64,000 nt of DNA from Paucimonas lemoignei (GTDB lineage Bacteria; Pseudomonadota; Gammaproteobacteria; Burkholderiales; Burkholderiaceae_D): the NCBI RefSeq assembly GCF_004342585.1, contig NZ_SLZQ01000005.1, positions 1 through 64,000 of the forward strand. The letters run 5' to 3'. A program made the translations under genes and the position numbers. The notes beneath the pieces were generated by a model that searched no databases, was not told the DNA's origin, and saw only the letters and a list, made by a program, of their open reading frames with translations. Positions 17,638-28,323 of this stretch are shown piece by piece; the first letter of the stretch is position 1, and every line of letters begins with the position of its first letter.

Positions 17638-18119
17638 TGGCGACTGAGGTAACGGCTTATATCGGCATTGGCGCCAACCTCGGCGACGCCCGCAAGCAGG
17701 TCGAAGAAGCCATCGCGGCCCTGAACAAATTGCCGCAAACCCGCCTGCTTGCGCAATCGAGCCTGTTTCGCACGGCGCCGGTGGATGCCGCGGGCGATGA
17801 TTACATCAATGCCGTGGCCAGCATCAAGACCGGTTTATCCGCGCAAGACTTGCTGGAACAACTCCAGGCGCTGGAACAGGCTGCGGGTCGCGAGCGGCCT
17901 TATCGCAACGCCCCGCGCACGCTGGATCTGGACATTCTGCTGTACGGCGATCAGATCATCGCTACGCCAACCCTGACCGTGCCGCATCCGCGCCTGACCC
18001 AGCGTGCCTTCGCGCTCATTCCGCTTATACAGATCGCCCCTTTCATTGCCATTCCCGGACATGGTCCCGCGCACCAGTTCGCACCGCAAGTGGCGGACCA
18101 GGCCATCGGAAAAATCTGA
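17634..18119 (+). CDS. folK: 6-hydroxymethyl-7,8-dihydropterin pyrophosphokinase
   Basis: A 161-residue HPPK, transferring pyrophosphate from ATP to the pterin in folate synthesis. Diagnostic segments are YIGIGANLGDARKQVEEAI, the SSLFRTAPVD block, YINAVASIKT, and GRERPYRNAPRTLDLDILLYG with the metal-binding D-x-D pair. HPRLTQRAFALIPL closes the fold. The start overlaps the pcnB stop (ATGA); the following Met, one codon later, is equally possible. pcnB-folK adjacency is common in gamma- and betaproteobacteria. Confidence 0.96.
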   Translation: MMATEVTAYIGIGANLGDARKQVEEAIAALNKLPQTRLLAQSSLFRTAPVDAAGDDYINAVASIKTGLSAQDLLEQLQALEQAAGRERPYRNAPRTLDLDILLYGDQIIATPTLTVPHPRLTQRAFALIPLIQIAPFIAIPGHGPAHQFAPQVADQAIGKI

Positions 18120-18135
18120 ACGTATCTTTATATCT

Positions 18136-18477
18136 ATGCCTATCGCTCTGCAGACAGCCGGCCTGCTGATCCTGTCGAATATTTTCATGACATTCGCCTG
18201 GTATGGCCACTTGAAAAACCTGTCGAGCAAGCCATGGTGGATCGCCGCGCTCGTCAGTTGGGGCATCGCCCTGTTCGAATACCTGCTGCAGGTGCCGGCC
18301 AACCGCATCGGTCACACCGAACTGAGCCTGGCACAACTGAAGATCATGCAGGAAGCCATCACGCTGGCCGTGTTCGTGCCCTTTGCCATGATTTACATGA
18401 ACCAGCCCTTCAAGCTCGACTATGTCTGGGCCGGGCTATGCCTGGTGGGCGCAGTGTATTTCATCTTCCGCACCTGA
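18136..18477 (+). CDS. DUF486 (DMT-like) small membrane protein
   Basis: A 113-residue protein with four hydrophobic segments (TAGLLILSNIFMTFAWY; WWIAALVSWGIALFEYLLQ; ITLAVFVPFAMIYM; YVWAGLCLVGAVYFIF). The FMTFAWYGHLK and YLLQVPANRIGH signatures place it in the DUF486 family, which resembles half of a drug/metabolite transporter. No transported compound is known. It starts 16 bases after folK and is probably the last gene of that unit. Confidence 0.85.
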   Translation: MPIALQTAGLLILSNIFMTFAWYGHLKNLSSKPWWIAALVSWGIALFEYLLQVPANRIGHTELSLAQLKIMQEAITLAVFVPFAMIYMNQPFKLDYVWAGLCLVGAVYFIFRT

Positions 18478-18584
18478 AACTGGCGGGCTGCTCCCCGCAC
18501 TTTTGACCCTGCCCTGAAAGTTGGCGTGATTTCTTTTATGATTACGGCGCCTTAGCTGGAATAACTGCAATCAAAGGAATCGAC

Positions 18585-19415
18585 ATGACCGGATACGCCC
18601 ACGACAACCAGAGCGGCATCGCTCGCAAGACGGTCACCATACCGGCATTGATGGCCATGCGCGCAGCGGGTGAAAAAATCGCCATGCTGACCTGCTATGA
18701 CGCCAGTTTCGCCGCGCTGATGGACCATTGCGGCGTCGATGTCCTGCTGGTGGGCGACTCGCTCGGCAACGTCAGCCAGGGACAAAGCTCGACTTTGCCC
18801 GTGACGATCGATGACATGGCTTATCACACGGCCTCCGTCGCGCGCGGCAACAAGTCGGCTTTCCTGGTGACCGACATGCCGTTCGCCACCTACGGCACCA
18901 AGGAAGCGGCGTTTCAGAATGCCGCCAAATTGATGCAGGCCGGCGCGCACATGGTGAAAATCGAAGGCGGCGCCTGGCTGGCCGAGACCGTGCATTTCCT
19001 GGTCGAGCGCGGCATCCCGGTATTTGCCCACATCGGCCTGACGCCGCAATCGGTGCATATATTGGGTGGAAACCGGGTGCAGGGGAAAACCGCGGAAGGC
19101 GCGGAAAAACTGAAAGCCGACGCCCTGGCGCTGCAGGCTGCCGGCGCATCGATGCTGTTGCTGGAGGCGATCCCGGCAGCGCTCGGCAAGGAAGTCACGG
19201 AACTGATGAGCATCCCGACCATCGGCATCGGCGCGGGCCCCGATTGCTCGGGCCAGGTGCTGGTCATGCACGACATGCTGGATGTCTTCCCGGGCAAGAA
19301 AGCCCGTTTCGTGAAGAATTTCATGCAGGGGCAGGACAGCATCGGCGGCGCCTTCCGTGCCTATATCAGCGCCGTCAAGGACAAGTCCTTCCCGGCGCCC
19401 GAACACTGCTTCTAA
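18585..19415 (+). CDS. panB: 3-methyl-2-oxobutanoate hydroxymethyltransferase
   Basis: A 276-residue enzyme using methylene-tetrahydrofolate to make ketopantoate, the first committed step of pantothenate and CoA synthesis. Motifs are [28 protein letters not shown], the [13 protein letters not shown] region, KIEGG, and [18 protein letters not shown]. Metal-binding Asp residues in VGDSLG and the DMPF segment are present. AAAGGA lies nine bases before the ATG. panC is not in the window. It sits close to folK, which feeds the folate pool it uses. Confidence 0.97.
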   Translation: MTGYAHDNQSGIARKTVTIPALMAMRAAGEKIAMLTCYDASFAALMDHCGVDVLLVGDSLGNVSQGQSSTLPVTIDDMAYHTASVARGNKSAFLVTDMPFATYGTKEAAFQNAAKLMQAGAHMVKIEGGAWLAETVHFLVERGIPVFAHIGLTPQSVHILGGNRVQGKTAEGAEKLKADALALQAAGASMLLLEAIPAALGKEVTELMSIPTIGIGAGPDCSGQVLVMHDMLDVFPGKKARFVKNFMQGQDSIGGAFRAYISAVKDKSFPAPEHCF

Positions 19416-19426
19416 CAACGCTAGGC

Positions 19427-19456
19427 AAGATGCCGCTTGCAGCATTGCGGCATCTT
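19427..19456. terminator. Hairpin between convergent panB and carbonic anhydrase genes
   Basis: AAGATGCCGC and GCGGCATCTT form a 10-bp stem with a 10-base loop. It overlaps the last two bases of the opposing gene. T tracts are poor, so efficiency is uncertain. Confidence 0.55.
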
Positions 19457-20129
19457 AGCCCGGACAGTAATCCTCATAGCGCGCATAGGCGGCCTGCAAG
19501 CGTTCGCTTACTTCCTGTGCATCGCCAATCGTTACGCCAAGATTACGCAGGCGGCCATCCTGCAATCCATAGATCCAGCCGTGGATAGTCAGGTTCTGGC
19601 CACGTTCCCACGCATCCTGAACGATCGTCGTCTGGCAGACATTGGCGACCTGCTCGATCACATTCAGCTCGCATAGCCGGTCCTGCTTTTCGCGCGTCGG
19701 CAGCACATCGCCGAGGTAGCGCTCGTGTTTGGTATGCACGTCCCGTACATGGCGCAACCAGTTGTCCGCCAGGCCGATGCGGCGCTTGGCCAGGGCGGCG
19801 TGCACGCCCGAACAGCCGTAGTGGCCGCACACGATCACATGCTTCACGCCCAACACCTCGATCGCGAACTGCAACACCGACAGGCAATTCAAGTCGGTAT
19901 GCACGACCACGTTGGCGACATTTCGGTGAACGAATAATTCTCCCGGCGCCAGTCCGACGATTTCATTGGCCGGCACGCGGCTGTCCGAACATCCGATCCA
20001 GAGATATTCCGGGGATTGCTGCGCCACCAGCTTCTTGAAGAAATCCGCATCCGTCTTGATCATCGATGCAGCCCATTGGCTGTTGTTGTCAAACAGTACC
20101 TTCAAGTCGTCATGTTTTGGAGTTGTCAT
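19455..20129 (-). CDS. can: Beta-class carbonic anhydrase
   Basis: A 224-residue zinc enzyme hydrating CO2 to bicarbonate. Zinc ligands are Cys47, His103 and Cys106 (IGCSDSRVPAN; CGHYGCSGV), with the Asp49/Arg51 dyad in CSDSR. HRNVANVV is conserved. The N-terminal LKVLFDNNSQWAASMIK helix is typical of the Can/CynT2 type. The start MTTPKHDD was chosen over one 14 codons upstream, which lacks family character. It is a single gene convergent with panB. It should supply bicarbonate for carboxylases. Confidence 0.96.
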   Translation of the reverse strand: MTTPKHDDLKVLFDNNSQWAASMIKTDADFFKKLVAQQSPEYLWIGCSDSRVPANEIVGLAPGELFVHRNVANVVVHTDLNCLSVLQFAIEVLGVKHVIVCGHYGCSGVHAALAKRRIGLADNWLRHVRDVHTKHERYLGDVLPTREKQDRLCELNVIEQVANVCQTTIVQDAWERGQNLTIHGWIYGLQDGRLRNLGVTIGDAQEVSERLQAAYARYEDYCPG

Positions 20130-20284
20130 TGATGTTCCAATAAGGGCTTGAATGTATAAAAAACCACACAATTGTTGCCAAGCTGAAAAAAAATAATGTT
20201 ACATTAGCGCATCTTTTTACATTCTTAAGCGGCTGCTTTTTGTGAGCAGCCAGTCTCGCAGCATGCCAGCATGATAACGGCGTG

Positions 20285-21175
20285 ATGCATTTATGCAAAG
20301 GAAGCAGATTGAAGTTATTGCCGCGTGCTCTGGCAGTCGCTTTTATTGTCTGCATGGCCGGACTTGCTGCTCCTGTACAGGCCGGCCAGGCTGAAACTCC
20401 CGCTTTCATATTTGGCGTCATCAGTCCGCGCAGTGCCGTCATCACGGCACAATATTGGAATCCTATTCTGCGCTATCTCACCCGGCAAAGTGGAGTGCCG
20501 CTGAAATTAAAAGTGGCCAAGAGCTCGCCAGAACTGGCTGCCATGATTCAGCATGGCGAACTTCACTTTATTTATTCCAATTATCAATTCGCTCCCGGGA
20601 ACGACGGTGCGGGATACATCGTCATCGCTCGACCTCTTGCGAGTCCGTCTCGCGGACAGATTGTCGTGTCTACCAATTCACCTTATACCTCACTGGAACA
20701 ATTACAAGGCCGCGAAGTTGCCTTTCCTTCTAAAGTCGCCTTTACCGGATTCCAGGTGCCGATGGATGCACTGCTACGTGCCGGCATCCATGTCAAGCCT
20801 CGTTTCGCCGGGACGATCGAAGGGGCGCTGGGACAAATGCTGTCTGGCCGTGCGGCAGCGGCTGGGGTCAGTGCCGTTATCGCCAATGCCTATGCGGAAC
20901 GTCAGAATGTCAGCTACCGCGTGTTGTGGAGTTCGGAAGAATATCCGACCGTTCCCATCGCCGTTCATCCTGCCGTACCCAAGGAAAAGGTCGACGCGGT
21001 GCGTACGGCATTACTGTCGATGAGCGAGCGTTTCGAAGGCCGCGAAATTTTAACCGCCAGTTCTCCCCTGTTCGGACAGCCGACATCGTTTGGGTTTGTT
21101 GCGGCAAGTAACGCAGAATACGAACACATGCACCGGTTCTATCGGCAGCGCCTGCCTTTGCCGGAAGGCCAATAA
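20285..21175 (+). CDS. PhnD/SsuA-like periplasmic binding protein
   Basis: A 296-residue secreted binding protein. The signal peptide (RALAVAFIVCMAGLAAPVQAGQA) precedes a type 2 periplasmic fold beginning FIFGVISPRSAVITAQYWNPILRYLTRQSGVPLKL, as in phosphonate/phosphite-binding PhnD proteins. LQGREVAFPSKVAFTGFQVPMDALLRAGI is the second-lobe signature. No ABC permease or ATPase is nearby; the next gene, two bases away, is a GGDEF/EAL membrane sensor. It therefore probably acts as a ligand-binding input to c-di-GMP signalling and not in uptake (inference). A GTG one codon upstream is possible. Confidence 0.85.
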   Translation: MHLCKGSRLKLLPRALAVAFIVCMAGLAAPVQAGQAETPAFIFGVISPRSAVITAQYWNPILRYLTRQSGVPLKLKVAKSSPELAAMIQHGELHFIYSNYQFAPGNDGAGYIVIARPLASPSRGQIVVSTNSPYTSLEQLQGREVAFPSKVAFTGFQVPMDALLRAGIHVKPRFAGTIEGALGQMLSGRAAAAGVSAVIANAYAERQNVSYRVLWSSEEYPTVPIAVHPAVPKEKVDAVRTALLSMSERFEGREILTASSPLFGQPTSFGFVAASNAEYEHMHRFYRQRLPLPEGQ

Positions 21176-21177
21176 TC

Positions 21178-24051
21178 ATGCTCAACCTATCCAGTCTATT
21201 TAAAGCTGGCCGTGACCTGAGCCTGGCTGCCCGTATCAAGCTGGTATCCGGCGTCGTGCTTACACTGGTGGGCTGCACGATCTTCACCCTTGACCTGCGC
21301 AACGAGATTTCATTCCAACGCGACAAACTCGCGCAAAGCCTGCAATATGAACTGGACTTCCTGGCCCAGGCGCTGACCGAGCCTGTCATTACCGGTGACT
21401 ATGCAGCCGTGCAGCAATTGCTGAACAAGGGCGTGGAGCAGCCGGCGATCCACAGCATTGCCTGGACCGACAGTGAAAATCATCTTCAAATCGCCGATAC
21501 GCCTCAGAGCGATGTCGTCTTGACGGCGCCGGCCTGGTTCGCGCACTGGACAAACATTCCGCAGTATTCCGAAAACAAGGACATTATTGTTGGCGGCGAA
21601 AACTATGGGCGACTGCGCGTAGAGATCGCCACCACTCCGGCCATTAATCAGATTTGGGAAAAGATGCTCGGCAAGCTGTGCATCCTGCTGTTGGGGATCG
21701 GCAGCCTGTTTGCTTTGCTTGGCACGCTCGTTTCCAATGGCTTGCGGCCGCTGTATGTGCTGCAAAAGGCTGCCCACCAGTTCGGCCAGGGCGATCACGC
21801 GCTGCGCATTCAAGCCAGCGGACCGCCGGAAATGCAGGCATGTATCCATGCCTTCAATAACATGGCTGCCAATATCGAGCGCCTGCTGGGATCGCTGCGC
21901 GACAGCGGCTCGCGCAATCGCCTGCTGGCGGTGATCGTGGAGCAGTCGAATGTCCCGATTATCACCGTCGATCTGGATGGCATCATCACCAGCTGGAACA
22001 CGGCAGCCAGCATGCTTTATGGCTACGGAGCGGAAGACGTTATCGGCCGTCCCGCGAGCATGCTGTACCACCCGGAATTGGTGCATGAGTTCAAGGACAA
22101 CGTAGCACGCATCCAGCAAGCACAGCCGACCACGTTCGAGGCGCACCGCCGGACTCGCGACGGACGTCTGCTGCATTTATCGATCAGCGTATCGCCGCTG
22201 TACGACGAGAACAATCGCCACATTGGCGAAATCAGCATTTCCCGCGACATCACCCGGCAGAAGCGCGCGGAAGAAGCGCTCGACAAGGAAAAGGAACGCG
22301 CCCAGGTTACGCTTGCATCGATTGCCGATGCCGTCGTCACCACGGATACGGACGGCAATATCGACTATCTCAATCCTGTCGCGGAAAAGCTGCTCGGCTG
22401 GCGCACTGATGAAGCCTATGGCCGCGCGCTAGGAGAAATTTTTCAATGCGTCGATGAAGCTGGCGCCTCCATCCCCAGTCCAATTGAGCAAACCCTGCAT
22501 CAGCATCAGCAGATTGAAGTCCGCGGCGACGCCTTGCTGGTGCAGCGAGACGGTGCTCGCCTGCCGATCGAGCACTCGGCGGCGCCCATATCCGACCATG
22601 AAGGCGAAGTCATCGGCATGGTGCTGGTGTTCCGCGACGTCAGCGAATCGCACGATATGGCGCGCCAGCTGTCCTGGCAAGCCAGTCATGATGCCCTCAC
22701 GTCATTGGTCAACCGTCGCGAGTTCGAGCGCCGGCTGGAAACTTTGATTCATTCGGCGCACGAGCAGGACCGCCAGCATGCCCTGCTGTACATGGACCTG
22801 GACCAGTTCAAGGTCGTCAACGACACTTGCGGACACGGCGCCGGCGATGAATTACTGCGCCAGCTGAGCGCGGTGCTCAATACCCGCATTCGCAGCGCGG
22901 ATACCCTGGCAAGACTGGGCGGCGATGAATTCGGCGTGCTGCTGGCCGATTGCCCCCTGAATAAGGCGATGGAAGTCGCTGAGGCGCTGCGTGAATCCGT
23001 CGCCGATTTCCGTTTCGCCTGGCAGGACAAGATCTTTGCCATCGGCGTATCGATCGGCGTAGTGCCGATCGTCGGCCAGCGGGAAAACAATACCGATGTC
23101 ATGGGCGTGGCGGATGCGGCCTGCTATGCCGCCAAGGACAAGGGCCGCAACCAGGTGCAGGCGAGCCCGAACACGCGCGAATTGACTCAACGCCGCGGCG
23201 AAATGCTGTGGGTATCCCGCATCAACAGCGCGTTGGAACAAAACCGTTTCCTGCTGCATTACCAGCGCATCGTCCCTGTGCATGGCGATGATGACGGCCT
23301 TCACTTTGAAGCCTTGCTGCGCATGCGGGACCAGGACGGCAATCTGGTGTCGCCCATGAGTTTCATTCCCGCCGCCGAACGCTATAACCTGATGCGCGGG
23401 CTCGATCGACGCGTCGTAACGCTGGCATTCGAAGAATGCCGCAAACTGGGGAGCATGCCGTCAATTATGATTTCCATTAATTTGTCGGGGGATTCGCTGA
23501 GCGATCCGACCTTGCTCGACTTCCTCAAGCGCCAGTTCGCCGAATTTGGCGTCGACCCGCGCGGCATCTGTTTCGAAGTCACCGAAACCGCCGCCATCGC
23601 CAACCTGGAACTGGCGAATATCCTGATCCGCGAACTCAAGGCCATGGGGTGCCGCTTCTCGCTGGATGATTTCGGCAGCGGCCTGTCATCGTTCGGTTAT
23701 CTGAAGAACCTGCCAGTCAACTATCTCAAGATCGATGGCAGCTTCGTGCGCGACATGGCGCGCGATCCGACCGATGCGGCAATGGTGGTAGCCATCAATA
23801 ACATCGGCCATGTCATGGGAATCAAGACGATCGCGGAATGGGTGGAAAACCAGGAAACCCTGGATGCCTTGCGCAGCATCGGCGTCGACTATGCGCAAGG
23901 TTACCTGCTCGGCCGGCCACAGCCGATGGAGACCATCCGCAACGAGATCATGCACGCAACTGCCGCTCCCCAGCCGCTGAAATCGCCGTCGCCCGAAAGC
24001 CAGCGCGAAGAGAACCTGGCGGATGAAACGCCGATCATTCCCGGGTTCTGA
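21178..24051 (+). CDS. Membrane sensor with HAMP, two PAS, GGDEF and EAL domains
   Basis: A 957-residue inner-membrane c-di-GMP enzyme. A first membrane helix (about 15-38) and a second (about 160-182) enclose a periplasmic sensor of about 120 residues. They are followed by HAMP (about 183-235), PAS (about 245-365), PAS (about 375-495), GGDEF and EAL. The cyclase motif is intact (GGDEF at 581-585) and so is the phosphodiesterase motif (EAL at 711-713), along with the DDFGSGLSSFGYL metal loop, so both activities are possible. It starts two bases after the periplasmic binding protein gene, its likely sensory partner. The C-terminal 30 residues are charged and disordered. Confidence 0.95.
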   Translation: MLNLSSLFKAGRDLSLAARIKLVSGVVLTLVGCTIFTLDLRNEISFQRDKLAQSLQYELDFLAQALTEPVITGDYAAVQQLLNKGVEQPAIHSIAWTDSENHLQIADTPQSDVVLTAPAWFAHWTNIPQYSENKDIIVGGENYGRLRVEIATTPAINQIWEKMLGKLCILLLGIGSLFALLGTLVSNGLRPLYVLQKAAHQFGQGDHALRIQASGPPEMQACIHAFNNMAANIERLLGSLRDSGSRNRLLAVIVEQSNVPIITVDLDGIITSWNTAASMLYGYGAEDVIGRPASMLYHPELVHEFKDNVARIQQAQPTTFEAHRRTRDGRLLHLSISVSPLYDENNRHIGEISISRDITRQKRAEEALDKEKERAQVTLASIADAVVTTDTDGNIDYLNPVAEKLLGWRTDEAYGRALGEIFQCVDEAGASIPSPIEQTLHQHQQIEVRGDALLVQRDGARLPIEHSAAPISDHEGEVIGMVLVFRDVSESHDMARQLSWQASHDALTSLVNRREFERRLETLIHSAHEQDRQHALLYMDLDQFKVVNDTCGHGAGDELLRQLSAVLNTRIRSADTLARLGGDEFGVLLADCPLNKAMEVAEALRESVADFRFAWQDKIFAIGVSIGVVPIVGQRENNTDVMGVADAACYAAKDKGRNQVQASPNTRELTQRRGEMLWVSRINSALEQNRFLLHYQRIVPVHGDDDGLHFEALLRMRDQDGNLVSPMSFIPAAERYNLMRGLDRRVVTLAFEECRKLGSMPSIMISINLSGDSLSDPTLLDFLKRQFAEFGVDPRGICFEVTETAAIANLELANILIRELKAMGCRFSLDDFGSGLSSFGYLKNLPVNYLKIDGSFVRDMARDPTDAAMVVAINNIGHVMGIKTIAEWVENQETLDALRSIGVDYAQGYLLGRPQPMETIRNEIMHATAAPQPLKSPSPESQREENLADETPIIPGF

Positions 24052-24085
24052 ATGTAGCGTATTCGCGGACAGTGACACATCCAAT

Positions 24086-24115
24086 AAAAAACGCCGGCGC
24101 TGTGCCGGCGTTTTT
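24086..24115. terminator. Bidirectional terminator between the GGDEF/EAL gene and dnaJ
   Basis: AAAAACGCCGGC and GCCGGCGTTTTT form a 12-13 bp stem with a 5-base loop, with A and T tracts on the two sides. It suits termination from both directions. Confidence 0.9.
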
Positions 24116-24149
24116 ACTGATGCCGGAAATTCCGGCCCATTGATGTCGC

Positions 24150-25277
24150 TTACTCGAAGAAGCTCTTGACCTTGTCCATCCAGGATTTGGAATGCGGGCT
24201 ATGCTTCGAGCCGCCTTCCATTGTCAGGCGGTCGAGTTCGCGCAGCAAATCCTTCTGCTTGTCGGTCAGCTTGACCGGCGTCTCGATCACCACGTGGCAG
24301 AACAGGTCGCCCGGATAACCGGAACGCACCCCCTTGATGCCCTTGCCGCGCAGGCGGAAAGTCTTGCCGGTCTGCGTGCCCTCCGGCAGCGAGAAGGATG
24401 CCTTGCCATTCAAGGTAGGCACTTCGACTTCGCCACCCAGCGCCGCCTTGGCAAAGGAAATCGGGATTTCGCAATGCAGGTCGTCGCCGTCGCGCTGAAA
24501 TACCGCATGCTGCTTGATATGGATCTCGACATACAAGTCGCCCGGCGGACCGCCGTTCATGCCCGGTTCGCCATTACCGGAAGAGCGGATGCGCATGCCA
24601 TCGTCGATACCGGCCGGGATCTTCACTTCCAAGGTCTTGTTGCGCTTGATGCGCCCGGCCCCGCCGCAATTGGTGCATGGCTCGGGAATGATCTTGCCGG
24701 TGCCGTGACACTTCGGGCAGGTCTGCTGGATGCTGAAGAAACCCTGCTGCATGCGCACCTGGCCATGGCCGCCGCAAGTCGGGCAAGTGGTCGGCTGCGT
24801 GCCCGGCTTGGCACCGCTGCCGTGGCATACATCGCAACCATCCCATGACGGCACGCGGATGGTGGTATCGAAACCGTGTGCAGCCTGTTCCAGGGTGATA
24901 TCGAGGTTGTAGCGCAGGTCGGCGCCGCGATAGACCTGCGGGCCGCTGCGGCCACCGCGGGCGTTGCCGAAGATGTCGCCGAAGATATCGCCGAAAGCGT
25001 CGGCAAATCCGCCCGCGCCAGCGCCGCCGAAACCGCCGGCGCCCATGTTCGGATCGACGCCGGCATGTCCATAACGGTCATACGCGTCGCGCTTCTGCGG
25101 GTCCGAGAGCATCTCGTAGGCTTCCTTGACCTCCTTGAATTTCTCTTCAGCTCCCTTGCTGTCCGGATTGCGGTCCGGATGGTATTTCATGGCGAGCTTG
25201 CGATACGCCTTCTTGATTTCATCGTCAGAAGCGTTCTTGGCTACGCCCAGTACTTCGTAAAAATCTCGCTTTGCCAT
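24150..25277 (-). CDS. dnaJ: Chaperone DnaJ (Hsp40)
   Basis: A 375-residue type I J-protein that stimulates the DnaK ATPase and delivers clients. The J domain occupies about 1-70, with the HPD motif at 33-35. A Gly/Phe-rich linker follows ([19 protein letters not shown]), then four CxxCxGxG zinc motifs ([32 protein letters not shown]) and the two beta-sandwich client domains. It follows dnaK by 175 bases, a gap with paired palindromes and GC-rich inverted repeats, so it may have its own control as well as read-through. Confidence 0.98.
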   Translation of the reverse strand: MAKRDFYEVLGVAKNASDDEIKKAYRKLAMKYHPDRNPDSKGAEEKFKEVKEAYEMLSDPQKRDAYDRYGHAGVDPNMGAGGFGGAGAGGFADAFGDIFGDIFGNARGGRSGPQVYRGADLRYNLDITLEQAAHGFDTTIRVPSWDGCDVCHGSGAKPGTQPTTCPTCGGHGQVRMQQGFFSIQQTCPKCHGTGKIIPEPCTNCGGAGRIKRNKTLEVKIPAGIDDGMRIRSSGNGEPGMNGGPPGDLYVEIHIKQHAVFQRDGDDLHCEIPISFAKAALGGEVEVPTLNGKASFSLPEGTQTGKTFRLRGKGIKGVRSGYPGDLFCHVVIETPVKLTDKQKDLLRELDRLTMEGGSKHSPHSKSWMDKVKSFFE

Positions 25278-25307
25278 GTTGTCGGCACCTTGTTATTTCA
25301 AAACCGA

Positions 25308-25342
25308 TTTCATGAAACTGCCTCCCGGCCGGTTTCATGAAA
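25308..25342. repeat. Twin TTTCATGAAA palindromes upstream of dnaJ
   Basis: Two identical 10-bp palindromes, TTTCATGAAA at 25308-25317 and 25333-25342, have centres 25 bases apart. Flanking bases are partly conserved too (CCGATTTCATGAAAC and CCGGTTTCATGAAAT). They lie 30-65 bases upstream of the dnaJ ATG in the dnaK-dnaJ gap. They could be an operator or an mRNA structure; no regulator is recognised. Confidence 0.5.
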
Positions 25343-25452
25343 TGGACTCTGGCGAAAACAGAAAACGCCGAGCCGACGACTGCGACAGCCAGATCGACTC
25401 GGCGTGCTGCCATCCGGCGGGAAGACCCCGCCAGACAGTCTGCGATGGCCGA

Positions 25453-27402
<1,950 letters not shown>

Positions 27403-27448
27403 GATTTTGTCCTTATATATAACTGGATAACAGATTCAGATGTCGTCA

Positions 27449-27476
27449 ATATGTGGCGGGTAACTCAACTTTCAAG
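27449..27476 (-). promoter_or_regulatory. Sigma-32-type promoter before dnaK
   Basis: Minus-strand CTTGAAA, 13 bases, then CCACAT resembles the heat-shock consensus CTTGAAA-N11-16-CCCCAT, differing at two bases of the -10 element. It lies about 50 bases upstream of the dnaK ATG. Confidence 0.7.
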
Positions 27477-27491
27477 CCGTATCTAAATGAT

Positions 27492-28091
27492 TCAGCTCGA
27501 TTTTCCTTGAGAGACCGTCACGAGGGCCGGGCGCAGCAGGCGGTCGGCAATGGTATAGCCTTTCTGCAGCACGCTGACCACGGTATTCGGCTCCTGATCT
27601 GCCGGCACCATCGAAATTGCCTGGTGCTTCATGGGGTCGAGCTTGTCGCCCGGCGCAGGGTTCACCTCGGCCAGGCGGCCCTTGTCAAAGGCCGAATTCA
27701 ATTGTTTCAGGGTCATTTCGACCCCTTCCTTCAGGGATTCCACCGACGGCGTTTCCACTTTCAGGGCCATTTCCAGGCTATCCCTGACCGGCACCAGCGC
27801 TTCGGCAAAGCCCTCAATGGCAAACTTGTGCGCCTTGGCGATGTCGTCCTGGGCACGGCGGCGGATATTTTCTCCCTCAGCCTTGGCGCGCAGGAAAGCA
27901 TCCTGCAACTCCGACGCCTTGGCTTCAGCTGCTGCCAGGCGTGCTACCAGATCCAACTGGGGTGCACCGGACTGGGAAGCGGTTGCCTCCCCAGCCTGAG
28001 TTGCCTGGTTCTCGGCAGCGGCGGTATTGTTAGCGCCCGGATTTTCCTCTGCACCGGCATTTTGCGCGGCTTGCTTTTCCTGTTCTTGCAT
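27492..28091 (-). CDS. grpE: Nucleotide exchange factor GrpE
   Basis: A 199-residue DnaK co-factor that releases ADP. The N-terminus is disordered and rich in Ala, Gln, Glu and Asn. The long dimerisation helix follows ([44 protein letters not shown]), then the C-terminal beta domain with [52 protein letters not shown]. The ATG at MQEQEKQ was chosen because TTGGAGA precedes it. It is first in grpE-dnaK-dnaJ and has a near-perfect heat-shock promoter. Confidence 0.97.
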   Translation of the reverse strand: MQEQEKQAAQNAGAEENPGANNTAAAENQATQAGEATASQSGAPQLDLVARLAAAEAKASELQDAFLRAKAEGENIRRRAQDDIAKAHKFAIEGFAEALVPVRDSLEMALKVETPSVESLKEGVEMTLKQLNSAFDKGRLAEVNPAPGDKLDPMKHQAISMVPADQEPNTVVSVLQKGYTIADRLLRPALVTVSQGKSS

Positions 28092-28135
28092 CAAAAAATC
28101 TCCAACAATCAAAGACTTACGTAGTAATTTTCCCT

Positions 28136-28163
28136 ACATGGGGCTGTTTGTCGGAATTTCAAG
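28136..28163 (-). promoter_or_regulatory. Sigma-32 heat-shock promoter of grpE
   Basis: Minus-strand CTTGAAA, 13 bases, then CCCCAT is an exact match to the RpoH consensus. It is about 45 bases upstream of the grpE ATG and should drive the whole chaperone cluster on heat shock. Confidence 0.9.
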
Positions 28164-28323
28164 GGGAAAAGTGGAGCGACAAAACGGAGAAAATCGGCAG
28201 CAATTGCGACGAATCAAAATGTCACAGATATCGGCACTATCAATCCAGCTATAGCCTCAGCGACAAAGACCACACTGCTAAGGCTTCCATAAATTCAAGC
28301 GGTGCCTTTTTCTTCTTTCCTGA

